DNA of 64,000 nt from Hysterangium stoloniferum. Its lineage: Eukaryota; Basidiomycota; Agaricomycetes; Hysterangiales; Hysterangiaceae. The notes below the pieces were generated by a model. The model saw only the letters and a program-made list of their open reading frames with translations, made no database searches and was not told the origin of the DNA. Both the position numbers and the translations under genes were made by a program. Location: assembly GCA_015178975.1 (NCBI GenBank), contig WHVD01000215.1, forward strand, positions 1 to 64,000, in the 5' to 3' direction. This document shows, piece after piece, positions 23,454 to 37,400 of this stretch; the stretch's first letter is position 1; each line of letters starts with the position of its first letter.

Positions 23454-25407
23454 TCATCCACGCCTCAATATGGCGCTCGTGAAGCTATCAGAATTAGGAG
23501 GGGCAAGACCATCTTAATGGCAGTTCCATGATCTCTAGCGGTGTAATACGTACCTCCTTATGAATGTCTGCTCTCATCTACTCGAACAACAGAGTATCAA
23601 TATCAGTATTCACAGTTCCAGTTCCAGTGCCTGCCGCCGCACTACTACAGACATTAAGACTTACCGGATGTTCTCCAAACTGACTCAAATCGCCAATTGC
23701 CGCCCCAATATCCCACAAATATTTCGCATAGCGGAGTGACTCGGGCTCCCACGTTGCCTTCAAGCAGCCCAAGTTCCGAGGGTCATGCTGGAGCACGGCA
23801 TGCAGGCGGAGGGCATGGTCAGCGGCTTGATTTCTGTCTTACAGTCAGCAAATAGAATTTGTGTAACCATTTAAGTTAGGTGAAGTGTTACTCGCGTTGA
23901 CGCAGTCGTATGTGGTCTTGCTCCACTTAGTGCATCGCCGATGAGAATAACGTGTCCATCATGGAAAACAGCGGAGGGGGAGATGACATCCGTGACGACC
24001 TGAACAAATGGATGCCTCGTTTTTAAGACGACCTACCAGCCAATAATGTCTTGTCATTAGATACATAAGTGGGAAGGTTTATCTCTATTCGCAAACCTCA
24101 AGACATTGCGGGGAGAGTTTCGCCCGCGCTCTTGGGTGGATTTCCTCCTCCACAACCGACTGGGGCATGCTTCCGGCTGTCACAGAAAAAGGGCGGCGTT
24201 TTCCCTAGACAAAGGTATTAATGTAATGTAAAATCGATGTTATACCATGGGACAGACATACATCCTTATCCGTCAGAACTTTGTCCAAGCCAGGGCCGTC
24301 AGGAAATGTGTTATACCATACGAAGTTTATATGACGTTCCCCCACAGCGGTGGATCCCCTCGGCCCAGGGATCACTATACACGAACAAGGAGGCGTTTAG
24401 TTTTATTTTGAAGGGGAGTAATAGAGCTCACCGTAGCACAAAAATTGGCTGTCTTTGGCATGAATGAACTATTTTTTTATCGTTAGTCACCTGGAAGTAC
24501 AAACAAGACGTCACTTGAAACCACGAACGCTCAAAGAGTTAACCAGTACTTTGGCCGTTTCTGCCTCTACATCGGTCTCTGGAACACTGAATGTTTCAAA
24601 ATTAAACACTAAATATCTCTGGCATTTTTTTTTCTGTTGAAGGGGGAATAACTCACAGTCCTCGAAAAGCCAGATATCCGGAGTAGGCTCTGGGCAACTT
24701 CGGAAAGTAGACCTCCCGGGAAAACGAAGAAGCCCCCTCAGCGCAAACAAAGAGGTCTGTTGATATCTGACTTTGTTCGCCTTCTTTTCCACGAACTATC
24801 ACTACAACTCTCTTCGATTCACTGTCATATGAGTGCGAAATAACGGTCTTTCCCATGAAATAGGTCGCATGATTGCCATGATTGCCTTTAGCAGCACCTG
24901 TGGATAATGTAGTATTGATGTATCCATCTTGAACATGGCCATCGTAGTTGGCTCGTAACACGTAATATAACTAATGTTGGCGTTGATGGCTTCAAGTTGA
25001 CACAGAGTTGAAAATAATTTCTATTAAAAGGACAGACCTTATCCCAACTACTCATCCGAAGATCAATATCCTCTTCCAACATGTACGAACCGTCCATGTT
25101 GAAAAATTGTCGTCTTCGAGCAGGAACACTTATTTCCGTAGCAGTCTCGTCAAATACGTCGAAAAACTTCGACGACCATCTCCCAAGAACAATCCCCGCA
25201 CCTTGACTCTCAACAGTCAAGGAACGCTCAAAAACCGTTACGCTGGATGAGTACGTATGTCATATGTTGATTTATGTGTCCACAGTGTTACATGGCGTAC
25301 TTGTACCCGAGATTCTTAAGCACGATGGCTGCCATGAGGCCAGAAAGTGATCCGCCAGAAATGACAGCGGTTGGCTTCGCACTATCTGCTATTGATACTG
25401 TCGACAT
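23454..25407 (-). CDS. FAD-dependent aromatic-ring monooxygenase-like protein
   Basis: A flavoprotein hydroxylase of the 2,6-dihydroxypyridine 3-monooxygenase/salicylate hydroxylase type is encoded; the substrate is unknown. The N-terminus has the FAD-binding dinucleotide fold (AVISGGSLSGLMAAIVLK). It is followed by SQGAGIVLG, SWDKV..VLRANYDG, the internal LFVCAEGASSFSRE motif (family DG/GADG position) and, near the C-terminus, HVILIGDALSGARPHT, which contacts the flavin. Many exons are required; I see GT-AG joints for most, but the last two (23454-23590) are uncertain, including the stop. Start 25407 gives a short lead before the fold. It is convergent with PMT2. It may act in catabolism of aromatics or in secondary metabolism, but no cluster partners are visible. 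Confidence 0.8.
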
Positions 25408-26583
25408 GGCGAAGGCTGCAAGTGAAAGTGGCAGAGAGATAAGCTGTTATCAACTAGAAATGTTCCTTTAATGTTCCTAAATCTGTCCGGCACTGCGCAC
25501 CCACAGCAGGGCGGGCGCTAGGAATACATACTTGTTTCTCATGTTTATTTCTCTTTGGCATTTTGCTAGCCGCAATTGTATAAATAGTAAACAAACGAGA
25601 AATCTATTTTTTGAACATCATGGCAGGGACCACCGTAACCCTATCCACCCTTCTGCCCAGCAGCACTTTGGCCACCAAGAAACTCCCATGAGGGTCACTT
25701 TGCCTGGAATGAATATTTTTTTATTCCCGGGATGCTGTCCTTCAGTCCCATTCCTCTTCCACTCTCCATCCCAGGGCCCACGCACCGCCCACTGCCTAGG
25801 GTGAGCAGGGAGAATGGTGCGAGAGGTCTAATACTGTGGCGAACCATATGAGACAGGAAACAGTGTCAGTGTCACTTTCCTACTGTCACACAAGGTGATA
25901 GCCATCATGATCCGCAGCTGGACATGATAGACGAGGGTAAAGAATATTAAAAGCACCTACAGGTCTTGTTTCTAATATCTTAACATTTTGCGAAGCAATT
26001 GACCCAGCTGGGCGGTTTAAAGAGCCATAGGGCATTGGTTTACTAGTCTGCCGCCTTAAAGTAGGAACGTCGAATAAAATCAGTGATAAGGGCCATAGTC
26101 TGGTCGTCGAATTCCTGACCCATGTATAATTGCAACGATAAAAGCACCAGTTTAAGTTAACGTTTGTGATAGTGAGGAATTATAAATGTTTTTGGTGTGT
26201 CTGACAAATACCACTACCACCCATAAGTCTCTTGTCCTGCATTCCGAACCAAGTCACAAGAAAATGCAGCTGATCGATGAACTAAAAGGATTTGGGACGT
26301 TTTCCCGGCAAACTGTACGTGGCGGCCGAAGTACAATTGGAAACAACGATCCTTGCTTTAAACTCTGAGAAAGTAGTTGAATTATAACCCCCGCGGAAAT
26401 TTTATACATGTTAAATTTACCCTTCTTCGCCCTCGTCAAGATGCTATGATAAATACGACTCCAAGTGTCGCCGGCACGTGACCGCCACCCATATGGACCA
26501 CCAAGTCACCGGAAAGTGCCCCAGATCCCATAACTCAAAAGGTCCAGGTATTTCCAAACTTGCCATACACTGCGTTCCAGCTT
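25408..26583. other. Intergenic region upstream of the monooxygenase
   Basis: About 1.2 kb without a recognised gene. It must include the monooxygenase promoter near 25,410-25,600. Short frames are scattered and unsupported. The region ends at the copia LTR match at 26584. Confidence 0.4.
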
Positions 26584-29500
26584 ACCAAAGGTGGCTTACG
26601 TAACGCTGTTATTTCAACACCACCTTAAGTGGAACGCGGTCCAATCAGTAATGAGAACATTTCGGCTTCGGTCTAGCTAATATTTTGGAGGTCGGCGGGG
26701 TCGTCGTCTGTAGGGATGTAGCGGCATGGAGGTGAGTCGTCTCATAGCGACATTGCGCTGTGGTTTTGCTTATTGACGTGCTGCGTGCGAATGTGAAATT
26801 CACCAGTCTTGATAATCGGAATCATTGATCGGCGATTGCAATTGACGGTGATAGGACGAGTGAATTGGCAAGCGATTTCGGCTCTAAATGCCAGTGTCCA
26901 AAAATACTCCTTCGTAATGTGAGTCGCATCTATACATTTCGTCTCTGTCGATAATAGTGCAACGAAAGGTTTCTGTTTCGAATTCCAGGAAATCGCCCCT
27001 CTATCCATGTTGAAAAATTTTCTGGATATCGAATATTGATGCTCTCCCAATCTATGTCCATGAAGACTTCGATGCCATTGCGTGAGTCGTCATGTTTGTC
27101 GCCAATCACTAACGATTTGTCTCGCATTCCTTTCAGGTACCAGAAGACTCTCTACGGTTTCCCAATGGGATGGCTGTCGTTCTGCATGTATTGCAACAAT
27201 AGCGATACAATTGCTTTGCGATATGGTCTGTTTTGTATATCTTCGTGTCGACGGGACATGCTTGGGCATTGGATCGAGAGATGCTGGTGGGGATCAAGTG
27301 GGTCTAGCAGTTTTGCGTCCTGTAGACCAAAATGCGCTTCGATTTTCTCGATGTTAGTACGTCGTAAAAATGAGATAGTACGTGTCGTGCGGTCCCTTTC
27401 TACTTGAATTCCAAATAACCAGTGGACTTCTCCTAGATCTTTTATCTTAAGCCGTTCTGTAAGCCTGTCCTTGAATCGCGTCATGACTGACTTCAAATTT
27501 CCGGTCATCGTCATATCGTCGACATCAACTGCGGTGACTTTGGCCTGCGAAAAACCTTGCACGGCGAACCTAAGTTTGCATTTGGTAATTTTGCCATTTG
27601 GCCCATGTTTATACAGCGGAATGATCTTGCTATCAATGTCATTCACATTGTCCGGCGATCCTATGAGTTCCTGAGTGCTGTATTTTATCTCTTTGACATT
27701 CGCTGCTGATTCGTCAATTTCTTCCATTGCAGTTGTCATGGCCGTTTCGTATGACATTGAAACTATTGGTAACATCTCATCGGGTTTACCGTTTTGTGCG
27801 TTTTGCATGACGTTCCGAATGTCTAGGGGTCCATTCCCTCCCTCAATCGGTATGTCGTTCAAAACAACTATGTTCGATCCACTGTTTCCTTCAATGGTTA
27901 CTCCATGTCCTCAACACTAGTGGGCGGTTCTTCCGATTCGTGGATTGCTGTGGCCATCGCATTTTCAAGCATTGTCGAAAATGCCGGTAAGCTCTCATTT
28001 ATTTCATCCTCGAGAGTTTTACCAATCTGCAGCAATTCTGTGACAGCTGCAGTGTCACGTGGTACGTGGTTGGGGATCAGCACTGGGGTTATCGGTATGC
28101 CTTTGGGGTATGCAGGTCCATTTTGGCCTCCCTCAGTCGGTCCATGTCCGCTTGTGATATCACGGATGTATACCAAGGGTTTGCGTGCACAGTGGCTTCG
28201 ACATAGCATCTCCGACTCTTGGGTTGGCGTGATGTCCTGAAGATCTTCAAGAGGTTCTATCCTTGCATGCGGGATCTCATCCTGTGGTCCATGGTGCACG
28301 GATGTGTCGGTCAGCGTGTTTTGTACAACGCGTTGGGTGCTCGTAGGGTCATTCCCTCCCTCAACCAGCGCGTCGTTCAAACTTTTGACGACTGATTCAT
28401 CGAACTTGACGTTTCGTTCTACTGTGGCGCGTCGTTTTCCAGACGAATAGGTATGGCACCCATTTCTTTCGCTGCTGAATCCTACACACCCTTTTTCAGC
28501 CTTGAGTTCAAGATTCCTGCGGTTTTCATTAAAGGCGGCAAATCGACGGTGGTTAGGTGACTTGTGGTTCGACATTGCCAAATTGTAGAGGTCAGTTTCC
28601 GTATGCTTGGGTGGACTCATTTCTCGTGATAAGGTGGGTCTGATGAATGTTGTCATTAACGCAAAATCCATACTTGACATGGCAATGTTCGCATTCTCGC
28701 CCATGTTGCCATTTGCATTATCATCATCCTTTTTGTCGTGCCTTTTCTTCGGTTTACGACAGTCGGCTGCAAAGTGACCCTTTCTTCCACAGTTCCAGCA
28801 TTCGATGTTCTCAGCGGATCTCTGTGGCCTTTTGCTATCTCTTGGCTTGCTGCGCCCCTTTGAAGTAGCCATTGCCGTCTCGGATCCTTTTGACTTTTTC
28901 TCGTCTATGGTAACTCGTTCGTACTCTTCGATTATGGCGTCGACGACCTTTACCGGTTCTAAAGCTGTAGCCGAGAACTTCACTGACATTGATATAACGC
29001 TAATTAACGGACGGTACGACTTTGGTAACGATCCGAGGATAACGGTAACCAAATTGTCATTCGAGAGTCCAGCACCCATGCCTTCGAGTTGAGCCTGCAT
29101 TTTCATCAACTCGTCAAGGTGTATCTTGACTGCTGAATTGTCCTCACATTCCATTCCGTACTGATATTGATCTTTACAGACAGTGATTTGCCTTCGTGCT
29201 TAGTGCACAGTGGGTCCCAGACTTCTTTCACAGCTCGAAACTTCTGAATTTCAATCTAGAGGCTTGGTTTAATAGACGTGAAGATGTGGGCTTTGATACA
29301 CGCCTCACGTTGTTCAAATTCGTCCTGTCATTGCTCCGCAGCTTCGATCTTGGCCCAATCATCTTCCGTCATTATGTGCTTCGTCCCGACAGTCGGCGGC
29401 AGTAGCGGCTCCTTCACAGTTCCCTCAAGGTGATGTTTTAGACCTCTACCAGCGCTGAGTACCATCAGCATCTGGTTCTTCCAGGTAACCCAATTCGATC

Positions 29501-29689
29501 CATCACGGCCAAGTTTCGGGACAACAAAGCTCTTGATACTAGGTTTTGCGGAGTCCATAACCTGTTGAGATTATTTGCGCAGTTCTAAATAATACTCTCA
29601 GTGAGTGATAAACCTTTCACTGAGAGGCTACGCGATCGGTCTCTAATATAGTATCCAAAGGTCGCTTACGTAACGCTGTTATTTCAACA
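26584..29689 (-). mobile_element. Ty1/copia LTR retrotransposon, broken
   Basis: This copia element reads on the minus strand. One LTR spans 29563-29689 (127 bp, TGTTGAAATAAC...CTCAACA). It is followed directly by GGTTATGG, a primer-binding-type motif common in fungal copia elements. Gag parts are visible (GSNWVTWKNQM; zinc knuckle CWNCGRKGHFAADC), then copia-type reverse transcriptase (LKIKDLGEVHWLFGIQVE) and RNase H remnants. At the left, 26584-26619 matches the LTR start and is preceded by a purine-rich tract in element orientation. Several breaks are present and it cannot be active. CpG is common, so it is younger than the LTR graveyard at 49.7-56.8 kb. Confidence 0.85.
29563..29689 (-). 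repeat. Short copia LTR (127 bp)
   Basis: The edges are set by TGTTGAAATAAC at the outer end and CTCAACA next to the primer-binding-type motif. About 35 bp of the outer end is repeated at 26584-26619 (GCTTACGTAACGCTG core, shared in direct orientation). A TATA-like run (ATACTATATTAG on the minus strand) lies about 40 bp inside it. Confidence 0.7.
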
Positions 29690-31059
29690 ATCTTGCCTTA
29701 AAATATCCCAGTTAAGGGTACATAAATCAATAGCCTCCATATCGTAGCGCGATTTTGTGAGTTATAGTTCTTTTTATGAGGTAATAATGATAGTCATATT
29801 ATTATAAGTAGAAGTAATATTCGGAAATGACCTCCCTATAGTTTGCACAGATTACTGGACGTTCTCGGCGAGTCTTAAGTAATGGGCTGTCATCATCCAC
29901 TGGTCCGTGACGATCTGGGCGATTGATATGAGCGACGTCCGGGGCACTCCAAAATTTGCTAATAGAAATGGTTTGCGCTAATGCTTGTGACAGTTTGGAG
30001 CGTCCCTATTCCAGCCTACCCGCGGTCATGCCCTTCTAATTGTCAAGAGCGACAACGTGGTTCTCTTAAAATGGGACTGTAGACTCACGGAGGCTTCGCT
30101 TCCTCTAAGTCTTCCCCATCCTTGAGTCATGGAACTTGTACCTCGTCCATCCTCATTTGAACAAGAAGCCCGAGATATTATTTCTCTTACAACGAGTTGG
30201 TAGGTTGTTCATAAAATTTTCACCATGTTTACATCTAGTATGACTCTGGTCTGTTAGGTCTATAAAATATTATGTTCCGTCACCACAAATCAAGTTCATC
30301 ACCGGCCAAGTCATTCTCGTTAGGAATGGCGGTGTCAACTTGTACAAAGAGCATGGTTTCTTTAGAGCATCAGGGCTTTCCGTGCGCCCCTGTACAACTT
30401 AGAAGTCAAGCATGTTGAAATCGAAGCCTAGTGGTATTCCCAGTCTCGTATCAGTGATTGGGTCACAAAATGCGCGCACAAGCACGGTACAACCAATATC
30501 TTATCAATGAAAGGTGTAATCTTAAATGTGAAATCAACGGCTCCCTCGCTAATAAATCATAAGGCTCCTAGGAGTTATGAAAGGATAATAAATATTCTTA
30601 ACTCTTCTAAGATGCCCATTTGATATGTAGCCATATAAATCGGGAAATACAAAAGTTCGGGGGCACATTTTCACATTATGAAAGTTGGAAGAGACTTCAA
30701 CAAGCCCTTCAACGAGGGCTACGTATGACTTTTGTGACCATCTGCGATTTTTCAAGTTTTGATTGATGGCCATTTTGAGAGAATGGGTAAAGCAACGACC
30801 CGTGTCTTCTGTCAGATCGTGTACGGGAAATGGAGTCTCGGTAGGGTCGGGTGATGAATACCGAATGTCGCAAGTTACTCATAAGATGTTACTCGAAATT
30901 GCAACGGCGTCACTAGTTCACTATGAGACCACTTGTGGCTTATAATGGCAACATCTAGTATTCTTAGAACCGATTCTTTAAAAATCGACAATACGACAAT
31001 TTGAAAGTGAGAAACAAAATTCATATCTTGTTGCCACGTACTTCGAATTCTTTGAGGCA
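29690..31059. other. Intergenic region between copia element and GRC3
   Basis: About 1.4 kb without a recognised gene. A plus-strand start at about 30129 opens a short frame (MELVPRPSSFEQEARD) that could continue after a short intron. It soon meets stops and I cannot name it. It may be a gene remnant. Confidence 0.35.
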
Positions 31060-33672
31060 TTACTGCAACTGACCCCGCCTCATTAAATTCTTTCTGACCC
31101 TCCGTCTAGACCCACCAATGGCTGTCGTACCGCCTGCCGCCCTCACTTGAAGGTATGGGACTTTATCCCATTTCACGCCGGCAACACCTCCGTCTTGTCC
31201 CTGTCTAAAATCAATCATACCCCAGACTGGCATCTCTAGCTCCCCTTTGACAAAGATCCGGCATTTCTCCAGTAGAGACGGCGGAACAGGAGTAAGAACA
31301 TGTAGGGAGCCATTTTCGGCATCAACGCCCCGTATCAGGGCTAATCCTATGCAATGTGACGTTTCGGGTGAGGGAACCGATCCTCCTTGAGTATACGGCC
31401 ATAATTGATGTGGATTCTGAGGGTCAACTGTTGGTAAGTCGGCCATTGGATCCTCTTCACAAACAAGTCCTACAATGCCGCAGTTGATAGCATGAGGTAG
31501 CTCCGACGGAACAACATCTTCATAACCTGCACCAGTAAGGACGATGGAGTCGATGGCTTCCTTACAGTCAACTTCCCATGGTGCCTTGGCACACAAAGGC
31601 AAATCGACAGACCACGCTACCGCTTCACCATTTTGAGAGGTGAAGACAGCATGGAAATACGACAAAATGGAGAGTGTTCGATAATCTGCAGGCGTGTAAA
31701 ACGTAGCCAATGGCCACGCAGGAATCGGTTTGACATGATGTAGACGTGCACTAGATAGTGGCTGCTGTTGTTTTTGGGGAATGATATTTGGTTGTGTTTC
31801 CAAATCAAATATATTCGTCGGTTCTATTATTTCTTCAATTTTGCGAAGTAACTCGCCTCCTAAACCTTTGAACCATCCTTGTGTGTTTACTACAAGGGGA
31901 ATAAACCCGTCCAATCGATTGTCACCATCATCGATATCATATTCTTCGTTTAGAGTTTTTTCCTGATATGTATATTGGACGTCCATACGATATGTTCGTG
32001 TTAGTGCTTCGATACATGATAAATAATGAGCCGGCGTTGAGCGCGGTGTCGTGCCTCCGACGTAATGCGCCCGGTAAGGCATTGTTGGATGTGTGAAAGG
32101 AGGACCTATAAGAGATATTCGAATCCGTGTAAATCAGAAAAATGGTCTAGAAAGCGCTAGAGATAGGTGCGTACCAAATACTGGTGAAGAGATTATGTGT
32201 AGAGAGACCATACCGCTGGGAGTAAACTCTGATTGACCAAGATCGCACTCTAAGAATGCGACTCGACGATATCTAAAGAGAAAGTTTCTAAGGGCCGATT
32301 TACATTTTAAAACGTCGTGCTTACTGTGTAGTCAAATGATTCAATATGGTCCGTGCAAAGGTGCTTTTGCCACATTTTTTGGGGCCCCTTATCAAAGCAA
32401 TAAAGGACTTGGTCGGACCAATCTCAGTCTGCAACAGCGGGGCCAGCGCGTCATCTAAAGCAGTTTTCCAAGACTTCGGCATGTAGAATGGCTGGAGGTG
32501 ATATTTTGATTGCGTATTCGGATCGAGCTTGCGAGACCACATTAGAATATACTGAAGATGTGGGAAAAATTGACGCAAATACGAACTATATGGAGGCCTC
32601 TGATATTAATATTTGAATCTGTTTTCTCTCGGGGACAATCCTGGCCGGAATCGAAGGCTCTCTCAAATATACGACACACTCTGCCAAGCCGTTCAACCCC
32701 AGTATGTAGCGCCTGTATAATAACAATGTTATCAGATGGCTGTAACATAGCGCGTACTCGTTGAGATAACGATATTTGCTCAAATTCTTCGGAAATATTA
32801 GTCGTTGATGGATCAAGTGCGGCTAGGACAGCTAGCGGACTTGATCGGGGTGAAAATATGCGATGAGATAGACGAGACGGTTTGAGGGTGGTCCCCAGGA
32901 GACTCATCGAACCATAAAGTAGTGTTACACGGGCAGTGCCAATAAATGTCAAAGACCGACGAGGAGGGATCAAGAATAAGTGAGCGGTCTGCGAATCACC
33001 ATCACCTGTCAATCGGAGGGCTTCGAATTCCTCTGAGGTAAGACGGAACACGTTAAAGTCCAATTGAGGAACGAAAGTTTCGAAAGAGGATTCGTCAACA
33101 AATGGATCTTGGGTATCTGCTGCGGTAGATAATTGTCCAGACTGTTTGACCTGATTTTCTCCTTCTTCCTCTGAGGAATCCATAATGGGCTGGCTAGGCG
33201 AATAAGCTCGGCTTGGGGCAGGATCTTCAGTGACAAATCCACTTGCTAATACATCTTCATCAGAATTGTTTCCTACGGGGGCACGTTGGCTTGAAGGGTA
33301 CATTCGTGAGCACCCTCTTGCGTCAACGGAGATATCTGTATCCAGAGTATGGTCGTCATCGAATCCCTCAATAGGCTGTTGAGCTTCGAAATATCTGGTA
33401 CGGCCAATGTCAGCATTGACCAGTTTTTTCCGCTTCTTTGCCTGAAGTTTTTGTGGGGTTATCCCTTCTTTTGATTTTCGTTTCTTTGGGGTTATAAGGT
33501 CAACTTCGGCTGTACTAGCAGTATGAGTTGTCTGCTCAATCAGTGCGGAAGGTAATGGTTGAGGTGATTGGTTTGTTGTATCAGTATGTGATCGATCTAT
33601 ATCACTTGTCGTTTCTAAAATCTGCTTTGCGGCCAAAGCAGCCTTTCTTGCTGCTACTGCGCTCAGCGGCAT
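31060..33672 (-). CDS. GRC3: Polynucleotide 5'-hydroxyl kinase Grc3/Nol9
   Basis: Grc3 phosphorylates the 5'-OH RNA end made during ITS2 removal and works with Las1 in 60S ribosome maturation. An unstructured N-terminal part carries basic patches (KKRKSKE; KKRKKL, nuclear-signal-like) and acidic serines. The kinase follows, with Walker A GPKKCGKST, the Walker B-like FLECDLGQSEF and a conserved YVGGTTPRSTPAHYL. The C-terminal domain ends with Arg-rich SRRRVRKNLMRRG. Four short introns join the reading frames between 32,050 and 32,600. ATG 33672 is the first in the frame. It is divergent from TSR2 across only 40 bp. It looks intact. Confidence 0.92.
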
Positions 33673-33712
33673 CGTTCAAAAAATATGCTTTTCAAACTCA
33701 GATAGTAACGTC
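33673..33712. promoter_or_regulatory. 40-bp divergent spacer GRC3/TSR2
   Basis: Two ribosome-biogenesis genes start back to back with 40 bp between their ATGs. The spacer is AT-rich (about 33,674-33,690). Each gene's promoter or leader must overlap the other gene, which suggests linked expression. No factor site is claimed. Confidence 0.5.
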
Positions 33713-34306
33713 ATGGCGAGTTCATCCTCAGATCCTACTCCCTCATCTGCTTTGGTATCTTTCGCCCGTGGCATTATAGCTACATTAATAACATGGCCGG
33801 CTCTACGAGTTGCTGTGGAAGGAGGTTGGGGAGGGCCTGAATCTGTGGAGAAGAGGACATGGCTGGCTTCTGCCATTGTCGACGCATTTGAGGAAGCTTC
33901 AAGCAAGCAAGAACAACTTCCTGACGCCATCTATGTCGAAGAGATGCTATTACAAGTTTTGGCGGACGAATTCGAGGTCGTTCTTGAGGATGACAGCGCT
34001 CGACCTGTAGCCACGGACATTGTCCGCCTGTGGCAAGAAGTTATAGTAGAAGGTCGCGTTGATGGAGTTACCAAAGCCGAAGCATTGGTGGAAAAAATGC
34101 GTGGGAAGAAGATCATCATTGATGAGAAGGCAGCGAGCGATGATGAATTCCAATGGGAGGATGAGGATGAGGAAGGGGATAGTGAAGACGATGTGGACGA
34201 TGTACCCCAACTACTAGGATCGTCAACAAGCAAGACGAAGGAGGAGCCGGAAATCGATGATGATGGATTTACTATGGTTAAGGGGGGTGGTAGGAGTCAT
34301 CGTTAA
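33713..34306 (+). CDS. TSR2: Pre-rRNA processing protein Tsr2 (eS26 escort)
   Basis: Tsr2 binds ribosomal protein eS26 and releases it from its importer in the nucleus for 40S assembly. This single-exon frame gives 197 residues, the usual length. The family signature is clear: FARGIIATLITWPALRVAVE followed by GGWGG, and the helical core ADEFEVVLEDDSARPVATDI. A long acidic C-terminus (from about residue 140) should contact the basic cargo, as in relatives. The last block, DDGFTMVKGGG, is a conserved tail of the family. ATG 33713 is the first in frame and lies just downstream of GRC3's start on the other strand. Confidence 0.95.
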   Translation: MASSSSDPTPSSALVSFARGIIATLITWPALRVAVEGGWGGPESVEKRTWLASAIVDAFEEASSKQEQLPDAIYVEEMLLQVLADEFEVVLEDDSARPVATDIVRLWQEVIVEGRVDGVTKAEALVEKMRGKKIIIDEKAASDDEFQWEDEDEEGDSEDDVDDVPQLLGSSTSKTKEEPEIDDDGFTMVKGGGRSHR

Positions 34307-34494
34307 ATATCGCAAGGTATCTGAATATTCACTGCTTCTTGGTCTACTGATCTAAACGGTAATTCTAACTAGCAATGTGTTCCTTACTTTGCCTTTCTTT
34401 GGCACCACAAAAGCTACATAGACTGATTATAAGTCACGATGGAAAAGAGACACCAATGATTCAAATAAATTATGATAGATTGTTATCAATTACA

Positions 34495-37400
34495 TCATAA
34501 GATGGCCTCACGACTGAGAAAACATATTGCTGCTTCCTTTCGAGCCCATTCCACAAGCTGCATTTGATTGTTTGTCACCGTTGAGCTGAACCAAGGTGAT
34601 GCTCGAAGAATTAGTACTCTGCATGTCAGTACGTTCCATGTGTTGACATCACTCTGCCTCCTTGATCCTTCTAGTGTCATGGCTGCTTGCCAAAGCATAA
34701 CCGAAGTTTCCGCCCATCCTTGTAGAGCAAGCCTCTTATCATTCTTGGCATCATCTTTTAAGGCAGAGAGTTCGAAAAGACTTCGTGCGTGGTGGGGTCG
34801 TTGCGACACCAAATATGCAATTGGTTGCCAATGTTCCGTGGCGTTCGACCATGAAATCGATGATTCGAAACGCTGTAGCGTACCCACACTGTCATGGATG
34901 ATGTCTGCGATTATATCTTGAGATCCGAATGGTTTATTTGCCAGCCTCAACACTACACGCGAGATCAATTGCAATAACTCCAGATTAGAAACAGTGTTTG
35001 TTAGGTCTAATAAAACAATAAGCGGACTGATCAGGTAATAAGCGGTGTGACATACCTGAGTTATTGACTGAATACAAAACTAAGCGCAGACAACGTGCAA
35101 TGGATAAGTTGTAGTCTCCACGAGTAATTTTATTGGCTCTGTCTCCATCGACGGCAACTATAAGATTTTCTAATATTTTCGTCCACGCCACATATTCTTC
35201 ACTATTAGCCATTTTTATTTGAAGTTGCATCTCTATCCATAAGATGATAGATGACCTGAGAACTAGCGAAGATGCCGAATGTGGATTAGAAGACAGATTG
35301 GCTAAAAACTGAAAATGCAAATCGTCAAATATTTCATGGGAAGTGTCGTCGCTGCTTACCTCTAGTATACCCCTTCTAAGTTGCCTTTCGTCGAGTCGCG
35401 CCGCTTGCCACATACTTGCAATCAAATCCCAAGTGTGCCTACGTTTGAGAATTGCCCAATCTGCCGCTCCACCATCATGCATGGCCTCCGTTAAGAAGCG
35501 TATCATCCATGTACGCTCTTTCGCCCATTCACCGTCCTCACTGCTGTACAAGAGTGAATACAACATTGGAACATCCGTGGTATCAAGTTCCGGACGCTGT
35601 AAAAGAAAACGTGACACGACTGGATAGAGGAACGACGAAGGGTAGAATATAGAGCGTAAAGCATGTGCTAGAAGAATGGTTGGATAGGTCGATAACCGTG
35701 GTATCGACGTTGTAAAGGATTCAGACGGTAGAAGATCTCTTAGTATATTTAGGATATAGATGACTTGATTACGTTCCAAAAACTCGGCATCCTAAATCAA
35801 TAATTAGAACATGGATAGTGGGCAAAAAAAAAAGAAAAAAGAATAATGGACTCACTTGCACACGTTGGAACACTCCTCCTAGAATTGTCACTGCAAGTTT
35901 GCGAAACTCCTCGTCGCGAGAGGTCAAAGCACAGATAAGAAGAGAGAATATGTTGCTTCGAAACAGCTGTACCCAAGTCGTCGAGGAAATTGTGCCTTTC
36001 TGGACCAAAAATTGACCGACTAGTAACGTTAAAAAGAGGGGATCATATAGATTGCCGTCCCTCGCAAATTCTTTATTAACAACACTGCCATCCGATGATC
36101 TCCGAGTGGGAAATGCTGTACAAGTCCGAAAAACTTTGGAAGCATCGAGGCTAATAATTGCCTTGACAATATCTGCAGAAACTGATCCAGACGGTGAGGT
36201 TGACCAGGCACAGAATATTGATGCTGTCGATTCTTTCCGTTCCCTTTCATAAAGATAGAATATGGTGAGTAACAACTGATCGGGAAGAGACAATGTCCCT
36301 CCATATAATTGTGTAAGAGGTGTTATGTGACTTGGTTGGCAAGTGTTGATAGGGTGGGTGTGAAACATTGCATGCAATAAACTAATAAATGGCTCTCGGG
36401 TATGTGACGATGCGTCTGCGGCGATACTCATTTGTGATTGCTGAACTATGTTTTGTATATACCGATTGATAACGACAGGCTGCCATTTGTGTTAGAAACT
36501 ATCAGGACACTTGAATTTAGATATCACCTTGAGCTTTGTAGATAGAATCAAAGAGGCCAAGCATTTCAGAATTTCGGATACATGAAGGCAATTCTGAATG
36601 GCTGCCTTCATAAGAGGTTCTACTAAGTGTGCCTTGGTCTCAATAAGCGGGATCACAGAAGCTGATGAGGTGTCAGCGGGACGATGGGAGGAACACATCA
36701 TAGAAGGACTGACTCAACGCTTCAATCACAGACAATTCTTCTGCGGACAATTCATCACCCGTACACTGTCGAACCATCCACTTCAATGCCTCATCAACAA
36801 ATAGCGCCAGAATACCGGAGAACGTGGAGCCATACAGCTGATGCAGGTCACTGAACAGGTATATGGACTCGGGGTTTAAAAATGATTCATTACCAGTATC
36901 GATTTCGGTTTTGATGCACGATATATACCGATGATGATCCGATGACGATGCTAGGAAGATCATTTTTATGATAGATGCACACAGGATACGTATGGTTGAT
37001 CGACTGTTCGCTCGAGATAGGCAATCTATAATGATTAAAACCCATACATCAGTCAATTGGACCACCTGGCTTTGCGTCTGCAGTGTCATCACATCTAAAA
37101 ATGCATGAAGAGGTACGATCACTTTTTCCAATAGCGACAAATCAGGAGCGAGTATGGCCAACATCCAAGTTTGGAAGACATTCCGCGCCTCCGAAGACCT
37201 GTATAACGAGCTCGAGATGATCTTAGATATTGTTTCATTCCAGCTGTCAGACCGTAGCAATGTAGAAATGAAAGCTGGGTCTAACGACATGTTAATGGAT
37301 CGGTTTGACCATTGTACTTGGGCTGACTCTGTAATAACAGATATGTTCTCGGAGTCCTTAGCTGATAAGGTCATCCCACCCAGACCGAGTGGTTGGCCTG